A stretch of 64,000 bases of DNA from Streptomyces griseorubiginosus (GCF_017614965.1 NZ_WVUG01000002.1:1-64000), one strand, 5' to 3'. Positions 35,864 through 48,479 are shown, numbered from the stretch's first letter. A program made the numbers and translations. The notes: a model not told the origin generated them from the letters alone.

Positions 35864-36576
35864 CTTCTCACTCCTTCAAGGCCCAAGACATAGGCGGGCG
35901 GCACTCGGGCCCCTTTCCGCGGATGCCCTGCCACGTCTCACCCATTCCTGCGGGGCGGCGGCACCAAGGTCAGCCGAAGAGATCACCGTCTTCGCCGGTC
36001 CGTCGACGCCCCTGCCAAAGCATCCGGGTCCTCGCCTTGGACAATGAACAGCTGCGATGCGAACTCGCGCGCGCGGCACCGTCACCGGTGTCCCAGCCGC
36101 GCGGGAAGGCTCCTACGAGCGACGAAGCCCTGCAGTCCTTTGGCTCGTTAAACAAGATCGTCCGGGTTAGGTATGTGTCAACCTGGTATGCGGCGATCAA
36201 CATGGAGAAGGCTCCAATGCCGACGGCGCCTTCGACCCGGGAGCGGAAGTAGACCAGGCTCGCGTCGGCCACGATGATGCACAACTGCTCAAGACGGTCC
36301 AGCCACTTCTCAGACCGGCCCCGAGAAACGTTGCTTGAGCAAAGGTGTTGGCAACACGGGTCGCAGCCCGTTGCTCCATGTTTCACCGCTGACCTCAGGC
36401 AAGCCCTGGCAAACGGCTGCCTGCCGGATCGGCGCCAAGTGCGCGTGGTCTTCCCGATCTCTACGGTGATTCGTGGGTCCTCAGCGGCGCGGGACGAGGC
36501 GAGTGGTGTCCGGAATGAATCACCTGTTCGCGATGTTGACCGCTGAGGCAATCGCCGACGGCAGGGGGATGAGAAG
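35864..36576. other. Gap with unrecognised coding-like stretch
   Basis: No intact gene in about 710 bases. On the minus strand, roughly 36145-36310 reads as natural-looking protein (LEQLCIIVADASLVYF, GAVGIGAFSMLIAAYQVDTY) without a proper start or a recognised family. It may be a relic. Confidence 0.4.
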
Positions 36577-37215
36577 GTGACGCAGGTCAGAGAGCTCTAC
36601 CTGAGCGTGGCGGAATCCGTGGGGAGGCTGCTGGCAGAGCCGGCTGTCGCAGGCGGCTGGCACCAGCCCTCCGCGTTGGCGAAGCTCAGCGTCCGTGGGC
36701 TTGCGGGCCACCTGGCCGGGCAGGTCTTCTTCATTCCCGCAGTGCTGGCCGAGCCAGAACCTTCCGAGCCCGCCATCTCGATCCACGAGTACTACCGGCG
36801 CGTGAGTTGGATCGGCTCCGACATCGACACGCCGTTCAATCAGAGCATCCGATCCGGCGGAGAGAACGAGGCGGCCGATGGTCCCGCCGCACTGGCCGCG
36901 CGGGTCGCCACATCCGTCGACGACCTGCGCGGCACCTTGCCGGCCGCGCGGGATCGACTCGTCCGCCGCCCGACCTGGGGGCCGTGGTCGATCAGTCTCG
37001 ACGACTTCATCACCAGCCGGACCCTCGAGCTGATCGTCCACTCCGACGACCTTGCGTACAGCGTCGGGCTGCCCACACCCGAGTTCCCGGCCCTGGCCGT
37101 TGAGACAGTCGTGGACCTGCTGTCGCGGATCGCACTGCGACGCCATGGGGCGAATGATGTGCTGCGCGCACTGAGCCGCGCCGAACGCGCACCGGCTTCC
37201 ATCTCGGCTCTCTAA
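36577..37215 (+). CDS. DinB/maleylpyruvate-isomerase-like protein
   Basis: A 212-residue protein of the mycothiol-dependent maleylpyruvate isomerase N-terminal/DinB four-helix class. The helix with LSVRGLAGHLAGQVFFI corresponds to the first metal His region, and TLELIVHSDDLAYSVGL to the later H-x-x-D pair. Such proteins often use mycothiol as cosubstrate or act in thiol transfer. GTG 36577 follows GGGGATGAGAAGG. The TAA stop coincides with the outer end of the adjacent IS-like inverted repeat, so the true C-terminus may have been cut. Confidence 0.72.
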   Translation: MTQVRELYLSVAESVGRLLAEPAVAGGWHQPSALAKLSVRGLAGHLAGQVFFIPAVLAEPEPSEPAISIHEYYRRVSWIGSDIDTPFNQSIRSGGENEAADGPAALAARVATSVDDLRGTLPAARDRLVRRPTWGPWSISLDDFITSRTLELIVHSDDLAYSVGLPTPEFPALAVETVVDLLSRIALRRHGANDVLRALSRAERAPASISAL

Positions 37216-37424
37216 GGGCTGTCCCGTAAGCCGTGCATCGGCTGACGGTGACAGGGTGCAGGTGGAAAAGTCGGTGGCAGGCTGACCGTCGGTAAGAGAC
37301 GATCACGAAGTGCACGGCCCTGCTCTTGCCGGACGCGCCTGGACGCGTTGAGCGGTGTGGTGCCGTGCAGACGTCGGATCGATGCTCGGCCGGGCCTTTC
37401 CACGCCGGGCCGGAGAGGACGCGT

Positions 37425-37841
37425 GTGTCGCTCGCTCTTGAAGATCGCTTGGCCATCACCGAACTGGTCTCGTTGCACGGTCACCTCGTTGACGACGGAA
37501 GCCTTGGCCGGTTGGAGGAGTTGTTCACCGCCGATGTGGTCTACGACCTCACCGACTTCGGCCAGGAGCCGCTGTCCGGGGTAGCAGCCATCCGAGAAGC
37601 GGCATGGGCGCTGGGAGCGGACAACCCTGTCGCACATCACGTCACCAACGTCGTCGTCACGGCGTCGGCGGACGGCCGGGTGCAGGTCCGTTCGAAGGGT
37701 CTGGGAATCAAGGCGGACGGCTCATGCGGTTCCGTCTCATACGACAACACCGTCGTGCGCACCCCTGACGGCTGGCGGATCAGCCATCGCAGGGTGTCGC
37801 CACGCCGAACTCCCTTGGGCGGGCTGACAAAGCCCAGCTGA
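37425..37841 (+). CDS. SnoaL/NTF2-like protein inside the IS
   Basis: A 138-residue cone-shaped alpha+beta-barrel protein: LEDRLAITELVSLHGHLVDD, LEELFTADVVYDLTDFG and DNTVVRTPDGWRISHRRVSP are typical of SnoaL_4-type proteins. The family includes polyketide cyclases, dehydratases and many uncharacterised pocket proteins. The start is GTG 37425 after GGAGAGGA; upstream in-frame sequence is not protein-like. It lies within the terminal repeats of the IS5-type element, convergent with the transposase. Confidence 0.8.
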   Translation: MSLALEDRLAITELVSLHGHLVDDGSLGRLEELFTADVVYDLTDFGQEPLSGVAAIREAAWALGADNPVAHHVTNVVVTASADGRVQVRSKGLGIKADGSCGSVSYDNTVVRTPDGWRISHRRVSPRRTPLGGLTKPS

Positions 37842-37860
37842 CCAGGCACTTCCCGCCTGG
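37842..37860. terminator. Hairpin between SnoaL and transposase genes
   Basis: CCAGGC-ACTTCCC-GCCTGG lies in the 21-base gap between the convergent stop codons. A six-bp stem is modest, but its position makes it a likely bidirectional terminator. Confidence 0.5.
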
Positions 37861-37862
37861 TC

Positions 37863-38633
37863 CTAACCGGTGAGGACGACATTGTGCAGGCGGGCGATGC
37901 CGAGCATGGCGTGGTGGACACCGTCGCCCTTCAGGCGGCAGTCGCGAAGGATCTTCCAGGTCTTCATGCGGGCGAAGACGTGCTCGACACGGGCGCGGAC
38001 TTTGCGGTGGGAGGCGTTGTAATCTTCCTTCCATGCGGGAAGTTCGTCCTGGCCGCGCTCGCGGCGGTGCGGGATGACCAGGCCCGTGCCCCGGTATCCA
38101 CCGTCGGCGATGACAACGGCCTTCCCGACAGCGGCCTTGGCTCCGGACAGTTCCCATGCCTTGCAGTCGTTCCGGTTGCCGGGCAGGGGCCGGCCGACGG
38201 CGACGACGAGCCAGGTATCGGCGTCAATGACGACCTGGTGGTTGGTGGAGTACCGATAGTTCTTCGACTGCTCGGCGACCGTGTGGTCTCGGGTGGGGAC
38301 CAGGGTGCCGTCGACGATCAGCACGGTCTCCTTGCGGAACCGCTTGCGCTGCCGCAGAGCGAGTAACGGCCCGAGATGACCGATGATCCGGGAGGCAGCC
38401 GACTTGGACACACCGAACAGCGGGCCGAGCTGCCGCAGCGTCAGGTTCGTCCGCCAGTACGCGGTGACCAGCAAGACCCGGTCGTGCAGCGGCAGGCTCC
38501 ACGGCCGGCCCTTGCAGGCCGAGTCCGCGCCTTCGCGCCGCAGGGCGGTGACCAGCTTGCCGAACTGCCGCGGGCTCAGCCCAGTGAACGGGGCTATCCA
38601 GGACGGCTCCGACGCCGTGATCAGACCAGGCAC
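37863..38633 (-). CDS. IS5-family transposase (DDE_Tnp_4 type)
   Basis: A 256-residue transposase starting at GTG 38633. The helix-turn-helix region has TGLSPRQFGKLVTALRREGA and LTLRQLGPLFGVSKSAASRI. Catalytic residues: Asp in VLIVDGTLVPTRDH, Asp in VVIADGGYRGTGL, Glu in VRARVEHVFARMKTWKIL. It is uninterrupted and probably functional. Confidence 0.92.
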   Translation of the reverse strand: MPGLITASEPSWIAPFTGLSPRQFGKLVTALRREGADSACKGRPWSLPLHDRVLLVTAYWRTNLTLRQLGPLFGVSKSAASRIIGHLGPLLALRQRKRFRKETVLIVDGTLVPTRDHTVAEQSKNYRYSTNHQVVIDADTWLVVAVGRPLPGNRNDCKAWELSGAKAAVGKAVVIADGGYRGTGLVIPHRRERGQDELPAWKEDYNASHRKVRARVEHVFARMKTWKILRDCRLKGDGVHHAMLGIARLHNVVLTG

Positions 38634-38683
38634 GACAAGATCATGTCGCCAAGATCAGCCGTTACGGGACAGCCCTTAGGCAT

Positions 38684-38800
38684 GTATCGGTCAGCACCTG
38701 CCCGCTCGTCGATCTTGGGGTCGGCCAGGGGCCAGGTGACCGGCAGCCCGGCTGGAGTGCACACCAGGTGCAGCTTCAGACCCCATCAACTCCGCCGGGC
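38684..38800 (-). pseudogene. IS982-type transposase fragment
   Basis: The minus strand reads GLKLHLVCTPAGLPVTWPLA then DPKIDERAGADRYMP, the 'WGLRLHLVCT..G.P' catalytic-core segment of IS982-family transposases. Both sides are lost. It abuts the IS5-type element, so an older IS may have been hit or shuffled by the newer one. Confidence 0.55.
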
Positions 38801-38939
38801 CGTGGGGTTGTTCGTCTACGCGATCATCGCCGGATCCCAGCGACGCATGCGGCGCCGGCTGGAGCATGAGGCCCCCCGAGCGGTTCAAGCTCCGCATGTG
38901 GGGTTATCCGCACCTGAGATGGATCACCTGGCAGGCATC

Positions 38940-39260
38940 CTGTTCGTGGTCGGCTCCATGTTGCTGGTCCCACCAACGCCGTGCCGCCCCTGCCCGGGCC
39001 GTACACATAGGCGGCGACCACCGCGCCCGCCCCGAAGTACGCGCCCTGCACGCATCCGGTGAGGAAGCGGCAGACGATGAGCAGCGCGATGTTCGCCGCC
39101 GGGGGAGAGCAGGTTGTCCGTCAGGAGCAGCCCCCGTCAGGCCGCGCAGGAGCGTACGCCGGTTGACCGGCGCGGGCAGGAGGGTGATCGCGGGTGAGCC
39201 GATCACGACGAGAACGGCAGGATGATGCCGTTGTTGCCGAACTCACCCGCGCCGATGCAA
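38940..39260 (-). pseudogene. MFS transporter N-terminal relic
   Basis: Pieces in different minus-strand frames together read like an AraJ/Cmx-type MFS protein: GEFGNNGIILPF, then IGSPAITLLPAPVNRRTLLR, then LLIVCRFLTGCVQGAYFGAG continuing VVAAYVYGPGRGGTAL. Several frameshifts separate them, and only the first few membrane segments remain. Substrate unknown. Confidence 0.55.
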
Positions 39261-39557
39261 ACGGGCCCAGGGCCAGCGCGAAAACGACGCGTCCTCTTTG
39301 CCGGACCGGTGTGGTGGCAGCGGTGTGGCGGCCTTCCTCGGTCCTGCATTGTTGTTCCTAGGCCTTTTCATGCATAAACGGAATCGTCGCCACCGAGAGT
39401 GGACAGACAATCGACGAAGAATGCGGCTTCTGCTTGCACCGGCCCCGGGTGAACGAATCCCCGGAATGGATCGCCGCGTGTAAACTCTTGGCTGCGCATG
39501 CCGTGAGCAGATGTGATCCACTCAGTAAGCAACCTGGACCGGATGTATTCGGGGGCC

Positions 39558-42785
<3,228 letters not shown>

Positions 42786-42990
42786 CGGCACCCGCCTCCG
42801 CTGTGCTCAGGCGGTCTGTGGCGCGTCAGTGAGTGTCCACTCGTCGTCAACAGGACCCGTCTACGGTCAACGGAACGTCTGCGGGTGCGGGCGGCCGTGG
42901 ACCATGGCCGCCGGGCGCTGCCGTACCGGCACGGCTCAGGCCGCGGCGATGCGCGGATCATGCGTCAATCTCTGAAGGCGAGGTCGCTCG

Positions 42991-43782
42991 ATGAACACTC
43001 CGGTGGTCTTCATTCACGGACTTTGGATCCATGCGCTTTCCTGGCACCCCTGGCAGGACCTGTTCGGCGAGCGAGGCCATGAGACCCTTGCACCCGGCTG
43101 GCCCGGTGAGGCCGATTCCGTCGAGGCCAGCCGGGCCGATCCCGGCCCCACAGCCCGGCTCGGCGTCGACGAGATCACCGACGCCTACGCGAAGACCCTG
43201 GCGACTCTGGGGGCGCCGCCCATCGTGGTCGGTCATTCCTTCGGTGGGCTGATCGCGCAGAAGTTGCTCAGCCGCGGCCAGGCCGCCGCGGCGGTGGCGA
43301 TCTCACCTGCGCCGATCAAAGGGATCCGGGTCCTGCCGCTGAGCCTGCTGCGCTCCAGCCTGCCCGTCCTGTCCCGGCCGGGCAACAAACGCAAAGCCGT
43401 CGCCCTGACCGAGAAACAGTTCGCCTACGCGTTCGGCAACGCGCTGCCGCGGTCGGAGTCCGACGAACTGTATCGCCGCTGGGCCATCCCGAGTCCGGGC
43501 CGTCCGCTCTTCGAGGCATCGTCGGCCAACTTCACCAGGAACGCGCCCACCGCCATCGACACGGGCCGGGGTGACCGCGGTCCGCTGCTGCTTGTTGCGG
43601 CAGGCAAGGACCACACCGTGCCCGCCGTCGTCGTCCGGGCGGCCCACCGGCTCTACGCCGGCTCCGGCTCCGTCACCGAGATCGTCACCTACGCCGATCG
43701 CGGGCACAGCGCGCCGTTCGACCACGGCTGGCGCGAACTCGCCGACGACACCCTCGCCTGGCTTGCCCGCCAAGCCCTGTAG
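42991..43782 (+). CDS. Alpha/beta hydrolase, paralogue of 58032-58829
   Basis: A 263-residue alpha/beta hydrolase. Nucleophile elbow GHSFGG with Ser; oxyanion region VFIHGLWIHALSWHPW; late Asp in AAGKDHTVP; His in YADRGHSAPFDHGW. It shares the same layout and many segments (FGNA, SDELYRRW, PLFEA) with the hydrolase at 58032-58829, so the two are paralogues. The physiological ester or lactone substrate is unknown. A ribosome site (AAGGCGAGG) precedes ATG 42991. Confidence 0.88.
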   Translation: MNTPVVFIHGLWIHALSWHPWQDLFGERGHETLAPGWPGEADSVEASRADPGPTARLGVDEITDAYAKTLATLGAPPIVVGHSFGGLIAQKLLSRGQAAAAVAISPAPIKGIRVLPLSLLRSSLPVLSRPGNKRKAVALTEKQFAYAFGNALPRSESDELYRRWAIPSPGRPLFEASSANFTRNAPTAIDTGRGDRGPLLLVAAGKDHTVPAVVVRAAHRLYAGSGSVTEIVTYADRGHSAPFDHGWRELADDTLAWLARQAL

Positions 43783-44011
43783 CCAGCCGGAGGTGGAGGT
43801 GCCGTCGGTTGCGAGCGCCGGGCGAAGCCGTTGAGGCGCCGGACTTGCGCCCTCGTACTCGGCCTGATCCGGAATCCACAACGTGTCCACTTTTCATCCA
43901 TCGGTGCTCCGTAGCTTCGGTCGGGACAGGGAGGACAGGGACACCACAGATCGCAAGCACTGCGGTTCATTCCGCGCCCGGGAAGTCAAGGACGCACGGA
44001 AGGAGTCGGCC

Positions 44012-44482
44012 ATGGCAACGATGAAGGCGGCAGTGGTCCCTGAGGCCAACGCGCCCTGGGTGCTGCAGGACGTTGCGATGCCGACGGCGGGGCCGCACCA
44101 GGTCCTCGTCAGGATCCATGCCTGCGGGGTGTGCTACACCGACGCACTGCTGGCGCAAGGGGTGCTCACTCTCCGCCCGTTCCCCATGGTGCTCGGGCAC
44201 GAAGGCGTCGGTGAAGTGGTCGCCGTCGGCTCCGGTGTGACGTCACGTCAGGTGGGCGACCGGGTCGGGCTTCCCATCATGCAAAAGCCCTGCGGAAGGT
44301 GCGCGTTCTGCAAGGAACGGCACGCGGACAGCTTCGTGACGGCCAACAACTGTGTCGCACCTGTCCTGACGAGAGTCAACGTCGACGGCGGCCATGCCGA
44401 ATACATCGCCGCCGACGAGCAGGGCACGGTCCTCCTGACCGACGCACTGTCCTACGAGTTCCGAGCTGTCGTGAAGTACTGA
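44012..44482 (+). pseudogene. Zinc alcohol dehydrogenase, 3'-truncated
   Basis: Starts well at ATG 44012 after GGAAGGAG. It encodes the N-terminal catalytic domain of an AdhP-like medium-chain dehydrogenase: ACGVCYTDALLAQG, GHEGVGEVVAVGSGV, and part of the structural zinc site (CGRCAFCKERHADSF). The fourth structural Cys is missing or shifted. After EYIAADEQGTVLLTD the frame ends at residue 156, where the NAD-binding Rossmann domain should follow. About 190 residues are missing, so it cannot be an active dehydrogenase. Confidence 0.8.
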
Positions 44483-44553
44483 GCTGCCGTGCGAGGCAGC
44501 GACCCCAATCATCCCAAGGCCGTCCAAAGGGGCGTCCGCGAGGGAGGTACACC

Positions 44554-45378
44554 ATGAACACGATCACAGTCACAGACGGTACAGAGATCTTCTTCAAGGA
44601 CTGGGGCTCCGGCCAGCCGATCGTCTTCAGCCACGGCTGGCCGCTGTCGGCCGACGACTGGGACAACCAGATGCTGTTCTTCCTGCACCACGGTTATCGC
44701 GTCATCGCCCACGACCGGCGCGGACACGGCAGGTCCACGCAGGTCGGCAGCGGTCACGACATGGACCACTACGCCGACGATCTGGCCGCGCTGACCGAGC
44801 ACCTGGACCTGCGGGACGCCATCCATGTCGGCCATTCCGCCGGCGGCGGCGAGGTGACGCGCTACGTCGGCCGCCACGGCGAGGGCCGGGTGGCGAAGGT
44901 GGTGCTGATCAGCTCGGTGACACCGTCTCAGTTCCTGTCGGACGCCAACCCCGACGGTCTGCCACAGGAGGCCTTCGACGGTCTGCAGGCCGGCATCGCA
45001 GCCAACCGCTCCGAGTTCTACCGGAACGTCGCCTCCGGCCCGTTCTACGGCTTCAACCGGCCAGGCGTCGAACCGTCCGAGGCGGTCATCCAGAACTGGT
45101 GGCGCCAGGGCATGATGGGTGCCGCGAACGCCCAGTACGACAACGTCTTCGCTTTCGCGCAGGAGGACTACACCGAGGACCTCAAGAAGATCAGCGTGCC
45201 GGTCCTGGTGATGCACGGCGACGACGACCAGATCGTTCCCTACGCCGCCACGGCGCCCCGGGCAGTCGAACTGCTGAAGAACGGAACACTCAAGACGTAC
45301 GCCGGCTTCCCGCACGGTATGCCGACCACGCAGGCCGACACGATCAACGCCGACCTGCTGGAGTTCATCCGGTCCTGA
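44554..45378 (+). CDS. Alpha/beta hydrolase of non-heme chloroperoxidase type
   Basis: A 274-residue protein with the strong pattern of cofactor-free haloperoxidases and perhydrolases: FSHGWPLSADDWDNQMLFFL, AHDRRGHGRSTQV, nucleophile elbow HVGHSAGGGEV, Asp in MHGDDDQIVPY and His in GFPHGMPTT. These enzymes are esterases that can also form peracids. ATG 44554 follows GGGAGG. It lies 71 bases after the truncated dehydrogenase, suggesting a former two-gene unit. Confidence 0.9.
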   Translation: MNTITVTDGTEIFFKDWGSGQPIVFSHGWPLSADDWDNQMLFFLHHGYRVIAHDRRGHGRSTQVGSGHDMDHYADDLAALTEHLDLRDAIHVGHSAGGGEVTRYVGRHGEGRVAKVVLISSVTPSQFLSDANPDGLPQEAFDGLQAGIAANRSEFYRNVASGPFYGFNRPGVEPSEAVIQNWWRQGMMGAANAQYDNVFAFAQEDYTEDLKKISVPVLVMHGDDDQIVPYAATAPRAVELLKNGTLKTYAGFPHGMPTTQADTINADLLEFIRS

Positions 45379-45434
45379 CCGCCGTGGGCGTCCCCCGGGA
45401 CACGACCCAGGAGACAGGAGAGGGCACATAAAGG

Positions 45435-45775
45435 TCCCGCAACGAGCCACAGTTCCAGACCGACCAGACCCGCCGGTTCGAGGCCGACGCCCGGGCCCAG
45501 GTCCAACCGGACACCACCGTGCGGCTGGACTCGGTGTCCGTCGACGACTTCGACGCGGTGTTCTACCCGGGCGGGCACGGGCCGCTGTGGGACCTCACCG
45601 AGAACCCGACGTCGATCGCGCTGATCGAAAGGGCCGTCGGGTCGGGCACCCCACTGGCGCTGGTGTGCCACGGCCCCGGTGCGATGCGGCACTGCCGGAC
45701 CCCGGACGGCACGCCGCCCTTGGTGGCAGGCCGCAGGGTCACCGGCTTCACCTACAGCACCCACATTCGCCGAAC
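45435..45775 (+). pseudogene. DJ-1/PfpI-family relic
   Basis: The + strand reads FEADARAQVQPDTTVRLDSV, DDFDAVFYPGGHGPLWDL, TPLALVCHGPGAM and GRRVTGFTYS. This is the core of a type 1 glutamine amidotransferase-like DJ-1/PfpI protein, including the nucleophile-elbow Cys in VCHGPG. The first strand and the C-terminal part are absent, and the frame runs into transposase-derived sequence after about 45770. No start codon lies at a sensible position. Confidence 0.65.
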
Positions 45776-45789
45776 CTGTGGCCGCGTCG

Positions 45790-46215
45790 ATGAAGGCGTA
45801 ACTGATCCTCGACGGCACGCTTCTGCCCATCGACCGGATCGCCGCCGACCGGCCCTTCTGCTCGGACAAACACAAAAGGCACGGGATGAACGTGCAGCTA
45901 ACGCCGACCCGAAGGGCCCTTTGCTGTGGGCCTCACCGGCCCTGCCCGGAGCCGTCCACGACGTCCAGGCGGCACGTGAGCACGGCATCATCGATGCTCT
46001 CGCCAGGGCGGGCATCAAGTGCTGGGCCGACAAGGGCCACCAGGGTGCCGGCGGCACGGTCCGCACTCCTTGCCGCGGCCGTAGGAACAGCTTCTCCGCA
46101 GGCCACCAGGAGGTCAACCGATCTCGTGCGAAGATCCGGGCACTCGTCGAGCAGGCCGTCGCCACTCTCAAGTCCTGGCGGCTCCTCTGCCGGGAGCAGC
46201 CCACCATGAGGATCA
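45790..46215 (+). pseudogene. IS5-type transposase C-terminal relic
   Basis: Two frames together give LILDGTLLPIDRIAADRPFC then HKRHGMNVQ, and DPKGPLLWASPALPGAVHDV, GIKCWADKGHQGAGG, SRAKIRALVEQAVATLKSWR. These are the three catalytic segments of a DDE_Tnp_4-type transposase, with at least one frameshift near 45900 and the N-terminus missing. It is fused directly to the DJ-1 relic. Confidence 0.75.
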
Positions 46216-46258
46216 GGTCTCGTAGCAGGTCTGATCGATCTCGTGGCAAGATCACGGG

Positions 46259-46669
46259 ATGCTACGACTAACCGACTTCATCATTGATTGCCCGGACACG
46301 ATGAAGCTGGCAGCCTTCTACTCCGAGGTGGTGGGGCTTCCGGTAAAGGAGGGCAGCAACGAGCACTGGGCCGGTATCCGGCTCGGCGAGGTCGAACTGG
46401 CCTTCATCGAGGTGAAGGACTACCGCGCCCCGCAGTGGCCCGACAGCGAGCACCCCAAGCAGTTCCACCTCGACTTCGAAGTCGACGACATGGAGGCCGA
46501 ACAGCGCCGCGTCCTGGACCTCGGCGCGACGCTCCAACGGGACTGCATCGACCCCGACGGCTACGGCTTCCGCGTCTACACAGACCCCGTCGGCCACCCC
46601 TTCTGCCTCTGCCGGAACAAGGGTGTCACCTGGACCGCTCAGGGGCCTGTCTGGCCCGAGCCCGCCTAG
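46259..46669 (+). CDS. VOC-family (glyoxalase-like) protein
   Basis: A 136-residue vicinal-oxygen-chelate protein with two beta-alpha-beta-beta-beta modules: TDFIIDCPDTMKLAAFYSEV and VGLPVKEG, then FHLDFEVDDMEAEQRRVLDL and DPVGHPFCLC. His in FHLDF and the late acidic/His positions could bind a metal; the substrate is unknown. ATG 46259 lies immediately after transposase-derived sequence, so its present promoter may come from the IS. Confidence 0.82.
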   Translation: MLRLTDFIIDCPDTMKLAAFYSEVVGLPVKEGSNEHWAGIRLGEVELAFIEVKDYRAPQWPDSEHPKQFHLDFEVDDMEAEQRRVLDLGATLQRDCIDPDGYGFRVYTDPVGHPFCLCRNKGVTWTAQGPVWPEPA

Positions 46670-46724
46670 GACTGTCCGCTAACGTCGGCCTGCAGGCATC
46701 CGGGATTCACACAGGCGCGAACGA

Positions 46725-46990
46725 GTGTTGAGAGACTCCAGCAACGGGATCTTGCGGAACGTTGGGGCCAGCATAGCGAGTGAGATCCCTGCCGGGGCCA
46801 CTCACGTGGAGAAGTGGCAGCTGGACCTGGGCATGATCGACGAAGCCCGCACCTGTGGCGTCGACGTCGCCCTGGTCGTCCCCGAGCCGGATACAACGAC
46901 CCACTCCTTCCCCCTGGGCCTGGAGGAACGCAAACGCGCCTACGCAGTCGGCATCTCCTCCCGGCTCAGTGCTCACCCCGAACAGGCGCA
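46725..46990 (+). pseudogene. IS701-type transposase fragment
   Basis: The + strand reads WQLDLGMIDEARTCGVDVAL and LEERKRAYAVGISSRLSAHP. This corresponds to the middle of IS701-family transposases ('KWQLALGMIDEA..WGV..PLVVADAGYG...GLEER..AYAVGIS'). Here the VADAGYGD catalytic Asp segment is degraded to VPEPDT, and both ends are missing. Confidence 0.6.
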
Positions 46991-47001
46991 GCCGGTTCTG
47001 G

Positions 47002-48243
47002 TCAGGCGCGGACAGCCAGTAGGCCCCCGTTCTGGAGGCCGAAGTACAGGACGCCGTCGGCCACCGCCGGGGTGGAGAAGATGGGGCTGCCGGTCTGCGC
47101 CGTCCACTGTTCGTCGCCCGAGAGCGCGTCCAGCGCCCAGATGCGGCCGTCGTTGGTTCCGATGTACAACGTGCCGTTGGCCACCAGCGGAGCCCATCGC
47201 ACCCAGACCCCCACCCTGCGTCTCCACCGGCTCTCGCCGGAGGCCGCGTCGACCGCCCACAGATACCCGTCGGTGGTGCCGAAGTAGACGATGCCGTCGG
47301 CCACGGCCGGGGTGGACTTCACCCATCGGCCGGCCGGGAGCTTCCACCGGACCTGACCTGTCGCCGCGTCCACTGCCCACAGGTGCCGGTCGGCGCTGCC
47401 GACGTAGAGGGTTGCTTCGGCCGCCACCGGCGAGGACCACAGCCCGCTCAGTGTCTTCAACCGCCACCGTACCTGGCCGGAAACGGTGTCCAGCGCCCAC
47501 AGAAAGCCGTCGTTGCTGCCGACGTACACCGAGTTCCCCACCATGGCCGGCGAGGAGCGCACGCCTTTGCCGACGCCGACCTGCCACCGGCCCTGGCCGG
47601 TAGCGGCGTCGACCGCCCGGAAGTAACCGTCGTTGCTGCCGAAGAGGACCATGCCGTCTGCCACCACTGGTGTGGACCGCACCAGGCCGGCCGTTGGGAA
47701 CCTCCACCGCTCCTGACCCGAGGCGGCGTCCACCGCCCACAGGTTCTTGTCCCAACTGCCGATGTACACCGTGCCGTTGACGACGGCTGGGGAGGCCGCC
47801 ACCACGCCGCCGGTCCTGCAGCGCCAGCGTTCCTTGCCGGACACGGCGTCGACGGCCCACAGCAGGTGGTTCCAGGTGCCGACGTAGACAGTGCCGTCGA
47901 CCACGACTGGTGATGATTCCTTCACGGCTCCGCCGGTATCCAGCTGCCAGCGCAAGGCGCCGCGTCGCTGCCCTTCTTCCCGCCCCTTGCGGTCACCGTC
48001 GGTGGCTCGGGCGGGACCCAGGACGTACGGTTTAACGGAAACCGGCAGGTAGGCGAAGTAGCCGATGACCTCGATCGCGTTGAACAGCCCCAGCGGCACG
48101 ACGACCAGCACCCACCACGGGGTCAACTGACCCATGACGACTGCTATCAGTGCAGCGATACAGCCCAGTCCTGAGCAACTGGCCACAAAAAGCTCGACAG
48201 TTCCCTTGGCGCGAAGGCCTCGAAGCAGCATGACCGACAACAT
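47002..48243 (-). CDS. Membrane-anchored PQQ-like beta-propeller protein
   Basis: A 413-residue protein. The N-terminus has two hydrophobic segments (ELFVASCSGLGCIAALIAVV and LTPWWVLVVVPLGLFNAIEV). The rest is eight PQQ-type propeller blades of about 37 residues, each with a strand like GTVYVGSWDKNLWAVDAASG followed by W-R. Such propellers are usually scaffolds (BamB-like) or sensor domains; quinone-dehydrogenase catalytic residues are absent. It is a single gene with no partner in the window apart from the similar protein at 53323-54417. Confidence 0.85.
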   Translation of the reverse strand: MLSVMLLRGLRAKGTVELFVASCSGLGCIAALIAVVMGQLTPWWVLVVVPLGLFNAIEVIGYFAYLPVSVKPYVLGPARATDGDRKGREEGQRRGALRWQLDTGGAVKESSPVVVDGTVYVGTWNHLLWAVDAVSGKERWRCRTGGVVAASPAVVNGTVYIGSWDKNLWAVDAASGQERWRFPTAGLVRSTPVVADGMVLFGSNDGYFRAVDAATGQGRWQVGVGKGVRSSPAMVGNSVYVGSNDGFLWALDTVSGQVRWRLKTLSGLWSSPVAAEATLYVGSADRHLWAVDAATGQVRWKLPAGRWVKSTPAVADGIVYFGTTDGYLWAVDAASGESRWRRRVGVWVRWAPLVANGTLYIGTNDGRIWALDALSGDEQWTAQTGSPIFSTPAVADGVLYFGLQNGGLLAVRA

Positions 48244-48479
48244 ATGATCATCCGGCGGCTGAATTAGCCAACTTTACGGAAAAGATCAGCGGCGGAAACC
48301 TGCGCGGATGCCCTTACTCACAGAGCACTCTGATACCCCTCGGTAAGGGCGACGACTGGAACAGCGAGCAGCGCTCGGCGCTCGTCTCCTCCATGCGCGA
48401 GTACGAGGGAACCCTGCCGGTCGCGAGCATCGGCGACGACCGTGACAACCGGGCCCCGTCGGCGTCGGCCCTGCACTTC

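Larger units (their letters stand above)
37212..38680 (-). mobile_element. IS5-type element with passenger gene
   Basis: Perfect 18-base inverted repeats, CTAAGGGCTGTCCCGTAA at 37212-37229 and its complement at 38663-38680, bound 1,469 bases. Inside are an intact DDE transposase (minus strand) and a complete SnoaL-like gene (plus strand) whose 3' ends face each other across a hairpin. No second IS end is seen between the two genes. A clear target duplication is not visible. The alternative is two independent IS ends flanking a host gene. Confidence 0.7.

Noticed and set aside
35970-36551. 193-residue minus-strand frame as a membrane protein
   Set aside because: Only about 55 residues look natural; the remainder is low quality and the start is not supported.
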